Assembly: GCF_900102505.1 (NCBI RefSeq)
Contig: NZ_FMVT01000006.1
Location: 1 to 64,000, forward strand
Length of the DNA: 64,000 bases
Reading direction: 5' to 3'
From: Paracoccus tibetensis
GTDB taxonomy: Bacteria > Pseudomonadota > Alphaproteobacteria > Rhodobacterales > Rhodobacteraceae
Part shown: positions 1-7,462 of the stretch, piece after piece
Layout: each line of letters begins with the position of its first letter
Position numbering within the stretch: position 1 is the first letter of the stretch
Notes under the pieces: model-generated
The model's database searches: none
What the model saw: only the letters and a program-made list of their open reading frames with translations
What the model was told of the DNA's origin: nothing
Position numbers and translations under genes: made by a program

Positions 1-270
1 CTTTGCATCCCTGGCGAAATACGCGGTGGCCTTTTTTAAGATGTCACGCTCCTCGGACACCCGCGCCAGCTCCCGCTTCAGTCGCCGGATCTCGGCATCC
101 TTCTCTGTGTCACCCGACACTGCCTTCGCGAACTTGCGCTTCCAGGCATAGAGCGAGTGCGTGCTCACACCGAGCCGCTCCGAAACCTCCTTCGCCGGAT
201 AACCCCGTTCCGTGATCTGCGCGACAGCATCGCGCTTGAAGTCGTCAGTGAAATTCCCCGTGCCCATCAT
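1..270 (-). CDS. IS3-family transposase OrfA (partial, continues beyond window start)
   Basis: This is the first frame (OrfA) of an IS3-family insertion sequence, the DNA-binding part of the transposase. The 90 visible residues start at tandem ATG codons (270-268 and 267-265), have a helix-turn-helix segment (residues about 18-40, motif VSERLGVSTHSLYAWKRKF) and then a heptad-rich stretch ending in RDILKKATAYFA, the usual end of OrfA. A GGAGG-like Shine-Dalgarno sequence precedes the start. A slippery heptamer A-AAA-AAG in the correct phase (minus strand 37-31) is the classic site for the -1 frameshift that makes the OrfAB transposase. The stop codon and OrfB lie outside the window, so it is unknown whether the element is intact. 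Confidence 0.9.
   Translation of the reverse strand, partial: MMGTGNFTDDFKRDAVAQITERGYPAKEVSERLGVSTHSLYAWKRKFAKAVSGDTEKDAEIRRLKRELARVSEERDILKKATAYFARDAK
31..37 (-). promoter_or_regulatory. Programmed -1 frameshift heptamer A-AAA-AAG in IS3 orfA
   Basis: On the minus strand the zero-frame codons are TTA AAA AAG, giving the heptamer A-AAA-AAG that allows tandem slippage in IS3-family elements. It lies near the end of OrfA, where frameshifting into OrfB is expected. The OrfB frame itself is beyond the window. Confidence 0.75.
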
Positions 271-323
271 GGCCTCCTTGCCTCAAAGCTAGCGAAGAAG
301 GCGTCCACGAAACATGGGGCTAT

Positions 324-479
324 TCAAACTGCCCAAGTCCAGACCTGCGAGAACTCTTCTGCTTGGATTGGATCAGAGGACAGGTAGGCCAATGCCAGGC
401 GTTCGAAGTAGGTGCCCTTCGTTCGTTCATCGACAGCGGCTTCGCGGTAGGGAGTCAGAAGGGCATCTATGGAAGGCAT
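324..479 (-). pseudogene. N-terminal remnant of a COG4889-like (type ISP/DEAD-box) helicase gene cut by the IS
   Basis: About 50 residues remain: an ATG at 479, then the motifs LLTPYREAAVDERTKGTYFE and DPIQAEEFSQVWTWA, which resemble the N-terminus of large predicted helicases of the COG4889 / type ISP restriction-modification group. The reading frame terminates in a TGA supplied by the IS terminus itself (326-324). The rest of the gene, normally over 1000 residues, is missing on this side. There is no clear Shine-Dalgarno before the ATG, and the frame stays open upstream to 578. The family call is from memory of the N-terminal pattern and is moderate. Confidence 0.55.
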
Positions 480-780
480 GGCAGGGGTCTCGATAGTACA
501 ACTCCGAGAAGTAATGACACTTTGCTGTAAAGATTTCAGCCATTTGTCAGCTTGAAGTTTCACGTTTGGAGGGAGCACAAAGTCGGAATCTGCCGCAGGC
601 TAAAGACTGACGTAAGGAGCAGAGATCAGCCACGAAATCTAGCTTTTCTCGTAGTTGTCTTGTAGTGCTGGGTAGGGTCATGCGTATGCCGCTACAACAA
701 TCCACGGCGCTCGAATCTGCAGTTGATGTGCAGTTTCCGGCCGTTTCGCCTATAAGATGCAACGATATCAATAAATTATG
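480..780. other. AT-rich intergenic stretch, no gene recognised
   Basis: This 300-base stretch between the helicase remnant and the tRNA is about 45% G+C, far below its surroundings. It has no convincing coding frame. It probably holds the promoter and upstream remains of the disrupted accessory gene. Confidence 0.5.
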
Positions 781-870
781 GCGGAGAGGGTGGGATTCGA
801 ACCCACGGAACCCTTGCAGGCTCAACGGTTTTCGAGACCGCCCCGTTCGACCACTCCGGCACCTCTCCGC
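781..870 (-). tRNA. tRNA-Ser (anticodon CGA)
   Basis: The minus strand folds into a 90-nt class II tRNA: acceptor stem GCGGAGA/TCTCCGC, anticodon loop CTCGAAA (anticodon CGA, reading UCG), a long variable arm and T-loop GGTTCGAATCC. CCA is not encoded. Its 3' end faces the AT-rich patch and the IS, the usual geometry when mobile DNA uses a tRNA gene as an integration site. Confidence 0.95.
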
Positions 871-976
871 GCTCTTGGGTGGTGAGGCGGGGATTTAGAG
901 AGGTGGGGGTTGAAGCGCAAGAGGCAATTTCCGAAAACGGGGAGGCAGCGACAGAAAATCAACCGAAAGGCACCTC

Positions 977-1849
977 ATGCTGATCATGCTTGGACTTGCG
1001 GCCTGCCTCGGCTTCGGAGCCCCCGAGGCGCGGGCGGTCGATCCGGCAGGCGGGGCGCGCCTCCATGCCGCCTCGCAGCACGCCACGCTCGAGCGGCGGG
1101 TCTGGGACGCCCTCGGGCTGGAGGCGATGGTGCCCATCCTGCGCGAGGAGGCCGTGCGCGAGGCCGAGACGCTGGAGGCCGAGGGGCTGGTCGCGCCGGG
1201 CGGCATTCCTTGGGCGCGGACCGTGGCGCAGATCCATGCGCCGGACCGGCTGCGCCGCGCCTTCGAGGAGAGCCTGGGGCAGGGCGCCGCGCTGTTGGAC
1301 CCCGCGCTTCTGGACGAGGCGCTCGGCTTTTACGAGACGGGGCCGGGCGGGCGGCTCGTGCAGCTAGAGGTTTCGGCGCGGCAGGCGATGTTGGAGCCCG
1401 AGGTTGAGGATGCGGCGCGCGCCCGCTTCGCCGAGGCCGACCTGGCGCAGGCCCCGCGCGCCCTGCTGATCCGGCGCCTGATCGACGAGGCGGACCTTCT
1501 GGCGCCGAACGTGGCGACGGGCATGAACGCCTCGGTCGCCTTCTCGCAGGGTTTCGCCGAGGGCGGGGGTTTCGACATGCCGCCCACGATGGACGAGCTG
1601 CTGGCCGAGGCCTGGGGGCAGGAGGCGCAGATCGAGGCCGAGGCCGAGGCGTGGATGCAGGCCTTCCTGATGCTGGCCTACTCGCCCCTCAGCGACGCCG
1701 AGATCGAGGACTACCTGTCCTTCGCCAGCTCGCGCGCGGGACGGGCGCTGTCGGACCTTCTGTTCGCGGGCTTCGACACGGTCTTCGTGCAGACCTCGCG
1801 CGAGATGGGACTGGCCGCCGCGATGCGCGACGACGGCCAGTCGCTGTGA
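977..1849 (+). CDS. DUF2059-like secreted protein, function unknown
   Basis: The 290-residue product has a typical signal peptide (MLIMLGLAACLGFGAPEARA) and is then helical and acidic. Two related halves contain a pattern like LGFYETGPGGRLVQLE and YLSFASSRAGRALSDLL, as in DUF2059 proteins. It is probably periplasmic and no catalytic motif is visible. An AAAGG sequence lies about 7 nt before the ATG. Its stop overlaps the GTG of the next gene, so the two are probably co-translated. The DUF2059 assignment is from the repeated FYxTxxGR motif. Confidence 0.65.
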   Translation: MLIMLGLAACLGFGAPEARAVDPAGGARLHAASQHATLERRVWDALGLEAMVPILREEAVREAETLEAEGLVAPGGIPWARTVAQIHAPDRLRRAFEESLGQGAALLDPALLDEALGFYETGPGGRLVQLEVSARQAMLEPEVEDAARARFAEADLAQAPRALLIRRLIDEADLLAPNVATGMNASVAFSQGFAEGGGFDMPPTMDELLAEAWGQEAQIEAEAEAWMQAFLMLAYSPLSDAEIEDYLSFASSRAGRALSDLLFAGFDTVFVQTSREMGLAAAMRDDGQSL

Positions 1850-2922
1850 GCCTGCTGCTGGTCGGACTGCTCGCACGTCCCGAGATGCTGGCGGCGCTGG
1901 ATCTGCAAGGCGTGCCGGCGACCCTGAAAGGCCGCCTTCAGGGCGGAGCCCGGGCCGGGATCGACGCGGGCGGCTGGCCACGCCTGGCCGATGGGCCGGA
2001 GGCGCTGCCCGCCGTTCAGGTCGGCGCCAACGCGGCGCTGGCGCGCTATGCCGAGGTGATGGGGGTGCCGGAGCGCGAGGTGAACGGGCGACGAGTGCTT
2101 GGCGCCTCGGCCGGTCCGCGGGCGGAGGGCGCGGGCGCGCCGCTGCCGCAGCAGGCCCGGCTTGCGGCCGAGATCGCCCGGCAGATCCTGAAGGCGCCTG
2201 CGGGCCTTCCCGCCGCAGAGCTGGCCGGACGCCTGCCGATGATCGGCACCTGGGCGGCCAGTCGCCTGCGCGCGGCGGCGGGCGCGGCCTCGGGCGGCGA
2301 GATCGTGCGGCGGCGGGCGGCGGACGAGGTCGAGCTGCATGACGACGCCGAGCCCTTCACCGGCTATTTCGCGCTGCGCCGGCCGATCCTCCGCCACAGC
2401 CGGCACGACGGGGGCTGTTCGCCCCGGCTCAGCCGCGAGGTCTTCATGATGGGCGATGCGGTGGTCGTGCTGCCTTGGGACCCGCGCCGGGACCGCGTCC
2501 TGCTGATCGAGCAGTTCCGCGCCGCCCCGCTGCTGCGCGCCGATCCCCAGCCCTGGATGCTGGAGGCGGTCGCGGGCCGCGTCGATGCGGGCGAGACGCC
2601 CGAGGAGGCGGCCAATCGCGAGGCGCGCGAGGAGGCCGACCTGGCCCTGTCGCGGCTGATCCCCGTGCTGGGCACCTATCCCAGCCCCGGCGCGGTGGGC
2701 GAGTTCCACTATCACTATGTCGGGATCGCCGACCTGCCGGACGGGACGGGGGGCATCCACGGCCTTGCCGAGGAGGCCGAGGACATCCGCGGCCACCTGC
2801 TGCCCCGCCACCGGCTGGAGGAGATGGTCCTGGCAGGGCAGATCCCGAACGGCCCGCTGGCGATGATCGTGCTTTGGCTGCGCGCCGAAGCGGAGCAACT
2901 CCGCAAGGCGCTGGAGCCCTAG
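1846..2922 (+). CDS. NUDIX hydrolase, TrgB-like
   Basis: This 358-residue NUDIX protein probably hydrolyses ADP-ribose or a related nucleoside diphosphate. The C-terminal half carries a Nudix box at residues about 244-266 with the core REAREEADL; the usual glycine near the end of the box is aspartate. The N-terminal part (LLLVGLLARPEML) resembles the small cyclotransferase-like domain fused to NUDIX in Rhodobacter TrgB. The start is GTG at 1846, overlapping the TGA of the gene before. In Rhodobacter sphaeroides trgB, a tellurite-resistance gene, lies close to cysK, as here. Enzymatic substrate and resistance phenotype are inferred. Confidence 0.75.
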   Translation: MSLLLVGLLARPEMLAALDLQGVPATLKGRLQGGARAGIDAGGWPRLADGPEALPAVQVGANAALARYAEVMGVPEREVNGRRVLGASAGPRAEGAGAPLPQQARLAAEIARQILKAPAGLPAAELAGRLPMIGTWAASRLRAAAGAASGGEIVRRRAADEVELHDDAEPFTGYFALRRPILRHSRHDGGCSPRLSREVFMMGDAVVVLPWDPRRDRVLLIEQFRAAPLLRADPQPWMLEAVAGRVDAGETPEEAANREAREEADLALSRLIPVLGTYPSPGAVGEFHYHYVGIADLPDGTGGIHGLAEEAEDIRGHLLPRHRLEEMVLAGQIPNGPLAMIVLWLRAEAEQLRKALEP

Positions 2923-3560
2923 TCGGGTGACAGCTCGACGTGTTTCAACGCGAAGCAGCTTGCGACGGCAAAACAGAACCAGAAGCTGAAACCGATGATT
3001 TCGACATAGTCCTCGGGGATGTGACCGAGGGCGAGCATGTCTTCGACACCCGCCACGGCAAGCGCGACCAGCGCAATCACAAGCAGCGGAAACGGAGTCG
3101 TTCGCACAGCCTCCCGGTACTTGGTCAGCGAAAAGACCAGCGCGGCCGCATAGACGAGATAGACGTGCGTTTCCGTCAAGCGCCAATGGAAGAACCAAGC
3201 GGATTCGTGCAGCATCAGAAGGTCGTCGAGACCCATCACGAAGGTCAGCAGGCCGAACACCAGGCAGAAGCGGAAGGACGGGCTCCGGGGCGCGTGATCC
3301 GAGAAGGCGCTAAAGATCATGATTGCGCCGGAGGCAATCAGCAGCGTCGCGGTGAGCCCCTCTAGGATCCCGTAGTAGAAAGGCTGGCCGGCGATCGCAT
3401 TGGCGTCGCGATAGAGCAGGCTCGGCTCGATCCCCGTGCGGCCCAGGATGCAAAGGTTGACCATGAGGAACAGGAGGCAGATGCTGATCGCGACCACGCT
3501 CCAGATGAGGCTGCCTGATCGACTGCTCGGCGCAAATGCCGCACTGGTGCTATCGGCCAT
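2919..3560 (-). CDS. Multi-pass membrane protein of unknown function
   Basis: The 213-residue product has about six or seven hydrophobic helices, from LIWSVVAISICLLFLMVNLC near the N-terminus to GFSFWFCFAVASCFALKHV at the end. An acidic-His motif GLDDLLMLHE sits between helices 3 and 4, and a second conserved-looking GVEDMLALGH is placed similarly in the second half, suggesting an internal duplication. The ATG at 3560 is chosen over that at 3578 because AAGGAG lies correctly before it. It is convergent with the NUDIX gene, their stops sharing CTAG. I do not recognise the family. Confidence 0.7.
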   Translation of the reverse strand: MADSTSAAFAPSSRSGSLIWSVVAISICLLFLMVNLCILGRTGIEPSLLYRDANAIAGQPFYYGILEGLTATLLIASGAIMIFSAFSDHAPRSPSFRFCLVFGLLTFVMGLDDLLMLHESAWFFHWRLTETHVYLVYAAALVFSLTKYREAVRTTPFPLLVIALVALAVAGVEDMLALGHIPEDYVEIIGFSFWFCFAVASCFALKHVELSPD

Positions 3561-3855
3561 CAACTCACTCCTTGTCATTTAAATGCTGCATAATCCGCGC
3601 TAGGCGGAGCCGCCGGTTCCGGCGGCGCAATATGTATGTCATATTATTGTCATCTTCCCTTCGCAGACATTTGCATTCCTTGCAACACTCGCGGATCACA
3701 GCCTCGGTTGATCAGCCGGGCGAGGCATCACCGGAGGGCGCAGTCGGCCGGTCCCCGCGCGTCTTGATCGGAAGCGAGCCGGTGCCGGGGTTGCTCCCCG
3801 GCATGCGGCATGTGTAGGTATCCGGGTCTTGGGAGCCACCCGAACGAAAGGTCTG
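3561..3855. other. Divergent intergenic region with a Pho-box-like repeat and hairpins
   Basis: This 295-base region separates the membrane protein gene and cysK. It holds a GC hairpin (3609-3626), an AT-rich segment with TGTCAT-ATTAT-TGTCAT (3637-3653), an inverted repeat TTGCA-N5-TGCAA (about 3670-3684) and a stem-loop GCCGGGG/CCCCGGC (about 3783-3801) in the cysK leader. No gene or known riboswitch was recognised in it. Confidence 0.5.
3636..3653 (+). promoter_or_regulatory. Candidate Pho box (PhoB site)
   Basis: Two 7-mers ATGTCAT and TTGTCAT are separated by ATTA. The 11-nt period and A/T spacer fit the PhoB consensus CTGTCAT-AWAW-CTGTCAY with 6 of 7 matches per half. It could serve either divergent gene. 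No strong -10 is seen at the expected distance, so this is a candidate only. Confidence 0.35.
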
Positions 3856-4893
3856 ATGGCCATGCGAATTTGCTCTGATCTGGCCGACACGATCGGCAAC
3901 ACCCCCCTCATCCGCCTGAACCGCGTCAGCGAGGAGACGGGCTGCGAGATCCTCGGCAAGGCCGAGTTCATGAATCCCGGCCAGTCGGTGAAGGACCGCG
4001 CCGCGCTCTACATCATCAAGGACGCGGTGGCGCGGGGCGTGCTGCGCCCGGGCGGCACCATCGTCGAGGGCACGGCGGGCAATACCGGCATCGGGCTGGC
4101 GCTGGTCGGCGCCTCGATGGGCTTTCGCAGCGTCATCGTGATCCCCGAGACGCAGAGCCAGGAGAAGAAGGACATGCTGCGCCTGGCCGGCGCGACGCTG
4201 GTCGAGGTTCCGGCAGCGCCCTACAAGAACCCCAACAACTACGTCCGCTATTCGGGCCGCCTTGCCGAGGCGCTGGCGCGGACCGAGCCCAATGGCGCGA
4301 TCTGGGCGAACCAGTTCGACAACACCGCCAACCGGCAGGCGCATGTGGAAACCACCGGCCCAGAGATCTGGGAGCAGACCGGCGGCAAGGTGGACGGCTT
4401 CGTCTGCGCGGTCGGCACCGGCGGCACGCTGGCGGGCGTCGCGGACGTGCTGCAACCCAAGGGCGTCAAGATCGGCCTGGCCGATCCCGAGGGCGCGGCG
4501 CTGCACAGCTTCTACACCACCGGCGAGTTCGACAGCCCCGGCTCCTCGATCACCGAAGGCATCGGGCAGGGGCGCATCACCGCGAACCTTCAGGGCTTCA
4601 CGCCGGACTTCAGCTGGCGCATCTCTGACGCCGAGGCGCTGCCGATCGTCTTCGATCTCTTGCAGGACGAGGGGCTCTGCCTCGGCGGCTCGTCGGGGAT
4701 CAACATCGCGGGCGCGGTCCGCATGGCGCGCGAGATGGGGCCGGGCCACCGCATCGTCACGATCCTGTGCGATTACGGCACGCGCTATCAGACCAAGCTC
4801 TACAATCCCGACTTCCTGCGCGCCAAGGGCCTGCCGGTGCCCGAATGGCTGACCGCCGCCGCGCCGCCCCTGCCGGAAGTCTTCGAAGGGTAA
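3856..4893 (+). CDS. cysK: Cysteine synthase A (O-acetylserine sulfhydrylase)
   Basis: CysK condenses O-acetylserine and sulfide to cysteine in the cytoplasm with PLP as cofactor. The 345-residue product shows the PLP lysine K46 in NPGQSVKDRAA, the substrate loop GTAGNTGIGL and the phosphate-binding GTGGTLAG. The ATG at 3856 has GAAAGG 4 nt upstream; the ATG at 3862 would have better spacing, so the exact start is uncertain by two codons. It is followed 3 nt later by the MscS-type gene. CysE, which makes its substrate, is at 52678-53505. Confidence 0.93.
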   Translation: MAMRICSDLADTIGNTPLIRLNRVSEETGCEILGKAEFMNPGQSVKDRAALYIIKDAVARGVLRPGGTIVEGTAGNTGIGLALVGASMGFRSVIVIPETQSQEKKDMLRLAGATLVEVPAAPYKNPNNYVRYSGRLAEALARTEPNGAIWANQFDNTANRQAHVETTGPEIWEQTGGKVDGFVCAVGTGGTLAGVADVLQPKGVKIGLADPEGAALHSFYTTGEFDSPGSSITEGIGQGRITANLQGFTPDFSWRISDAEALPIVFDLLQDEGLCLGGSSGINIAGAVRMAREMGPGHRIVTILCDYGTRYQTKLYNPDFLRAKGLPVPEWLTAAAPPLPEVFEG

Positions 4894-4896
4894 TCC

Positions 4897-7377
4897 ATGC
4901 TGCGACACCTGGTTGCCGCCGTCCTTCTGGCGGTCCTGACGATCATGGCCGCGCCTCTGGCCGCCCAGCAGAGCCCGCAGGTCAACTACCAGACCTGGGA
5001 GGTGGTGGCCGAGCGGGCCGAGGCGCTGACCACCTCGCCGCAGGCGCCGAATGCCGAGCTGGCTCAGACCCGCGCGCGGATCGCGGACTGGCGCGACCGG
5101 CTTCAGGCCGGCACCACCGTAAACGCGGACCGGATCGCGACGCTGCGCAACCAGATCGACGCGCTCGGCCCGCCGCCCGCCGAGGGCGAGACCGAGGCCG
5201 AGGAGGTGGCCGCCCGCCGGGCCGAGCTGAACCAGCAGCTGGCGACGGCGCAGGCGCCGCGCATGGCGGCGGCCGAGGCGGTCAGCCGCGCCAATTCGAT
5301 CATCTCGCAGATCGACGAGGTGATCCGCCAGCGGCAGGCCTTGGAACTGGCCAAGCAGTCGCCCTCGCCGCTGCTGCCGCCCAGCTGGGGCGCGGGCCTG
5401 CGCGACGCGGCCGCCCTGATCGAGGGTGTCGGCGCCGAGGTGGCGCTGCAGAATGCCGGCCCTGAGCTTTGGCCGCAGCTGCGCCCGCAGCTTCCCCTGG
5501 TGCTGGGCTACCTGGTCGCGGCGATCCTGCTGCTGACGCTCGGCCGGCAATGGGTCGACTCGCTGCCCTCGCGCCTCTCGGTGCGCGCCTCCGAACATTC
5601 CCGCGCGGTGGTGACCTTCGTCGTCTCGCTCGGGCAGATCGCGATCCCGATGCTGGGGGTCTATCTCGGCATCAGCGCCATCCAGGCGACGGGCCTGCCG
5701 GGGCCCTGGACCACGCCCTTCCTCAACGCGCTGCCGATGTCGGCGGTGATCCTCTTCGGCGGGCTGTGGCTGGCCCGCGCGCTGCTGCCGCGCAAGGCGA
5801 TCAACTACACCTCGCTGCAGATGCCCGAGGAGCGGCGCGTCTCGGCCGCCCGCGTCGTCGTCGCGCTGACCGTGCTTGTCGCGGTCCATCACCTGCTGAC
5901 CCGGGCCGTTCTGCCGCTGTCGGGCCTTTACGAGCGGGGCGAGGCGCAGGTCGGCCGCGTGCCGCTGCAGATCACCGAAGCCGGCGCCGGCGTCTGGCAC
6001 TTCCTGCTGATCCTGCCTGCGGCGGCCTTCATGTTCCGCCTCGGCAACATCCTGCGGCGCCTGACCCGCGAGGCGGTGACGCAGGATCTGTCCTACCGGC
6101 ACTGGATCATGGCCTGGGCGGGCGAGCTGACGCGGATCGTGGGGCCGCTGGCAGTGATCGTGACGGCCGCCGGCTATGTCAACATGGGCAACCTGATGGC
6201 ATGGCCCTGGCTCTACTCGCTGGCGCTGGTGGCGCTACTGATCCTTCTGCAGGATTTCATCGCGGACCTGTCGAACATGGTCCAGCACGGCGCCGAGGGC
6301 GCGCGCGAGGGGCTGGCGGCGCTGCTGGTGGGCTTCGCGCTGATCCTGCTGTCGGTGCCGCTGTTCCTGATGATCTGGGGCGCCTCGACGACCGAGCTGC
6401 TGGAATACTGGCGGCGGTTCCTGACCGGCATCAGCCTCGGCGGCGTCACCCTGTCGCCAAGCGCGATCCTGACCTTCCTCATCGTCTTCGCGGTCGGCTT
6501 CCTGCTGACGCGGGGCCTGCAGGGGATGATGCGCAGCTCGATCCTGCCGAAGACGCGGCTGGACCTTGGCGGGCAGAACGCGGTCGTGTCGGGCCTTGGC
6601 TATGTCGGCATCGTGCTGGCGGGGCTTCTGGCGGTCACCTCGGCCGGGATCGACCTCTCGGCCTTCGCCATCGTCGCGGGGGCGCTGTCGCTCGGGATCG
6701 GCTTCGGGCTTCAGAACATCGTGTCGAACTTCGTCTCGGGCATCATCCTGCTGATCGAGCGCCCGGTGAGCGTCGGCGACTGGATCAGCGCGGGCGGCCA
6801 GCAGGGGATCGTCAAGAAGATCTCGGTCCGCTCGACCCTGGTCGAGACCTTCGACAAGACCGAGGTGGTGGTCCCGAACAGCGACCTGATCAGCCAGCCG
6901 GTGACCAACTGGACGCGGCACAACAAGATCGGACGCATCATCATCCCGGTCGGCGTCGCCTATGGCAGCGACACCCGCAAGGTCGAGCGGGTACTGCGCG
7001 AGATCGCCGAGGATCACCCGCTGGTCGCCATCGACCCGCCGCCCGCGATCCTCTTCCGCGCGCTCGGGCCGGATTCGCTGGATTTCGAGGTGCGCGCGAT
7101 TCTGGCCGATGTCGGCACGGGCATCGCGGTCACCTCGGACCTCTTGCACGCGATCGTGCTGCGCTTCGGCGAGGAGGGGATCGAGATCCCCTTCGCGCAG
7201 CGCGACATCTGGCTGCGCAATCCCGAGGCGCTGCCCGGCGGGCGCGAACATCGCGGCGCGCCGCGCGAGGCGGCTGCGGGGGGCCGGGCGCCCGATCCGC
7301 TGCTGACCCGCGACGACGCGCACGAGCTGCCGGGCCTGCCCGATTCCGAGGGCGAGGCGGGCGGGCCGGATCGCTGA
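4897..7377 (+). CDS. Mechanosensitive channel of the MscS family (DUF3772 N-domain)
   Basis: This 826-residue inner-membrane channel should gate on membrane tension to release solutes on osmotic downshock. A signal peptide (residues 1-24) precedes a periplasmic coiled-coil DUF3772-like region (to about 170), then roughly ten transmembrane helices, then the MscS core with GIGFGLQNIVSNFVSGII (about residue 600) and the beta domain with VGDWISAGGQQGIVKKI. The tail after about residue 780 is poorly ordered and Gly/Pro/Glu-rich. It begins 3 nt after the cysK stop and may be co-transcribed, but a functional link is not obvious. Confidence 0.88.
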   Translation: MLRHLVAAVLLAVLTIMAAPLAAQQSPQVNYQTWEVVAERAEALTTSPQAPNAELAQTRARIADWRDRLQAGTTVNADRIATLRNQIDALGPPPAEGETEAEEVAARRAELNQQLATAQAPRMAAAEAVSRANSIISQIDEVIRQRQALELAKQSPSPLLPPSWGAGLRDAAALIEGVGAEVALQNAGPELWPQLRPQLPLVLGYLVAAILLLTLGRQWVDSLPSRLSVRASEHSRAVVTFVVSLGQIAIPMLGVYLGISAIQATGLPGPWTTPFLNALPMSAVILFGGLWLARALLPRKAINYTSLQMPEERRVSAARVVVALTVLVAVHHLLTRAVLPLSGLYERGEAQVGRVPLQITEAGAGVWHFLLILPAAAFMFRLGNILRRLTREAVTQDLSYRHWIMAWAGELTRIVGPLAVIVTAAGYVNMGNLMAWPWLYSLALVALLILLQDFIADLSNMVQHGAEGAREGLAALLVGFALILLSVPLFLMIWGASTTELLEYWRRFLTGISLGGVTLSPSAILTFLIVFAVGFLLTRGLQGMMRSSILPKTRLDLGGQNAVVSGLGYVGIVLAGLLAVTSAGIDLSAFAIVAGALSLGIGFGLQNIVSNFVSGIILLIERPVSVGDWISAGGQQGIVKKISVRSTLVETFDKTEVVVPNSDLISQPVTNWTRHNKIGRIIIPVGVAYGSDTRKVERVLREIAEDHPLVAIDPPPAILFRALGPDSLDFEVRAILADVGTGIAVTSDLLHAIVLRFGEEGIEIPFAQRDIWLRNPEALPGGREHRGAPREAAAGGRAPDPLLTRDDAHELPGLPDSEGEAGGPDR

Positions 7378-7391
7378 ACCCGAGGCTGGAT

Positions 7392-7449
7392 GGGGGCGCT
7401 GCCCCCGTCCCTGCGGGACTCCCCCGGGATATTTCTGCACAGAAGATGG
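7392..7449 (+). repeat. Dispersed GC-rich intergenic repeat, copy 1
   Basis: GGGGGC-GCT-GCCCCC hairpin followed by CCCCCGGGATATTTCTGCAC and AGAAGATGG. It lies between the convergent MscS and AI-2E genes, where it may act as a bidirectional terminator. Related copies are at 14793, 23411, 26464, 34361 and 39543. Confidence 0.75.
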
Positions 7450-7462
7450 GAAGGACGCGCGC

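Larger units (their letters stand above)
1..326 (-). mobile_element. Left end of an IS3-family insertion sequence
   Basis: The element reads into the window edge on the minus strand. Its proposed outer end is the minus-strand sequence TGAATAGCCCCATG beginning at 326, which has the terminal TG dinucleotide and the GCCCC-type inverted-repeat start typical of IS3-family ends. The transposase frame begins about 55 nt inside. Homology to a helicase gene stops exactly at this base, which supports the boundary. The other end and the target-site duplication are not in the window. Confidence 0.7.
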
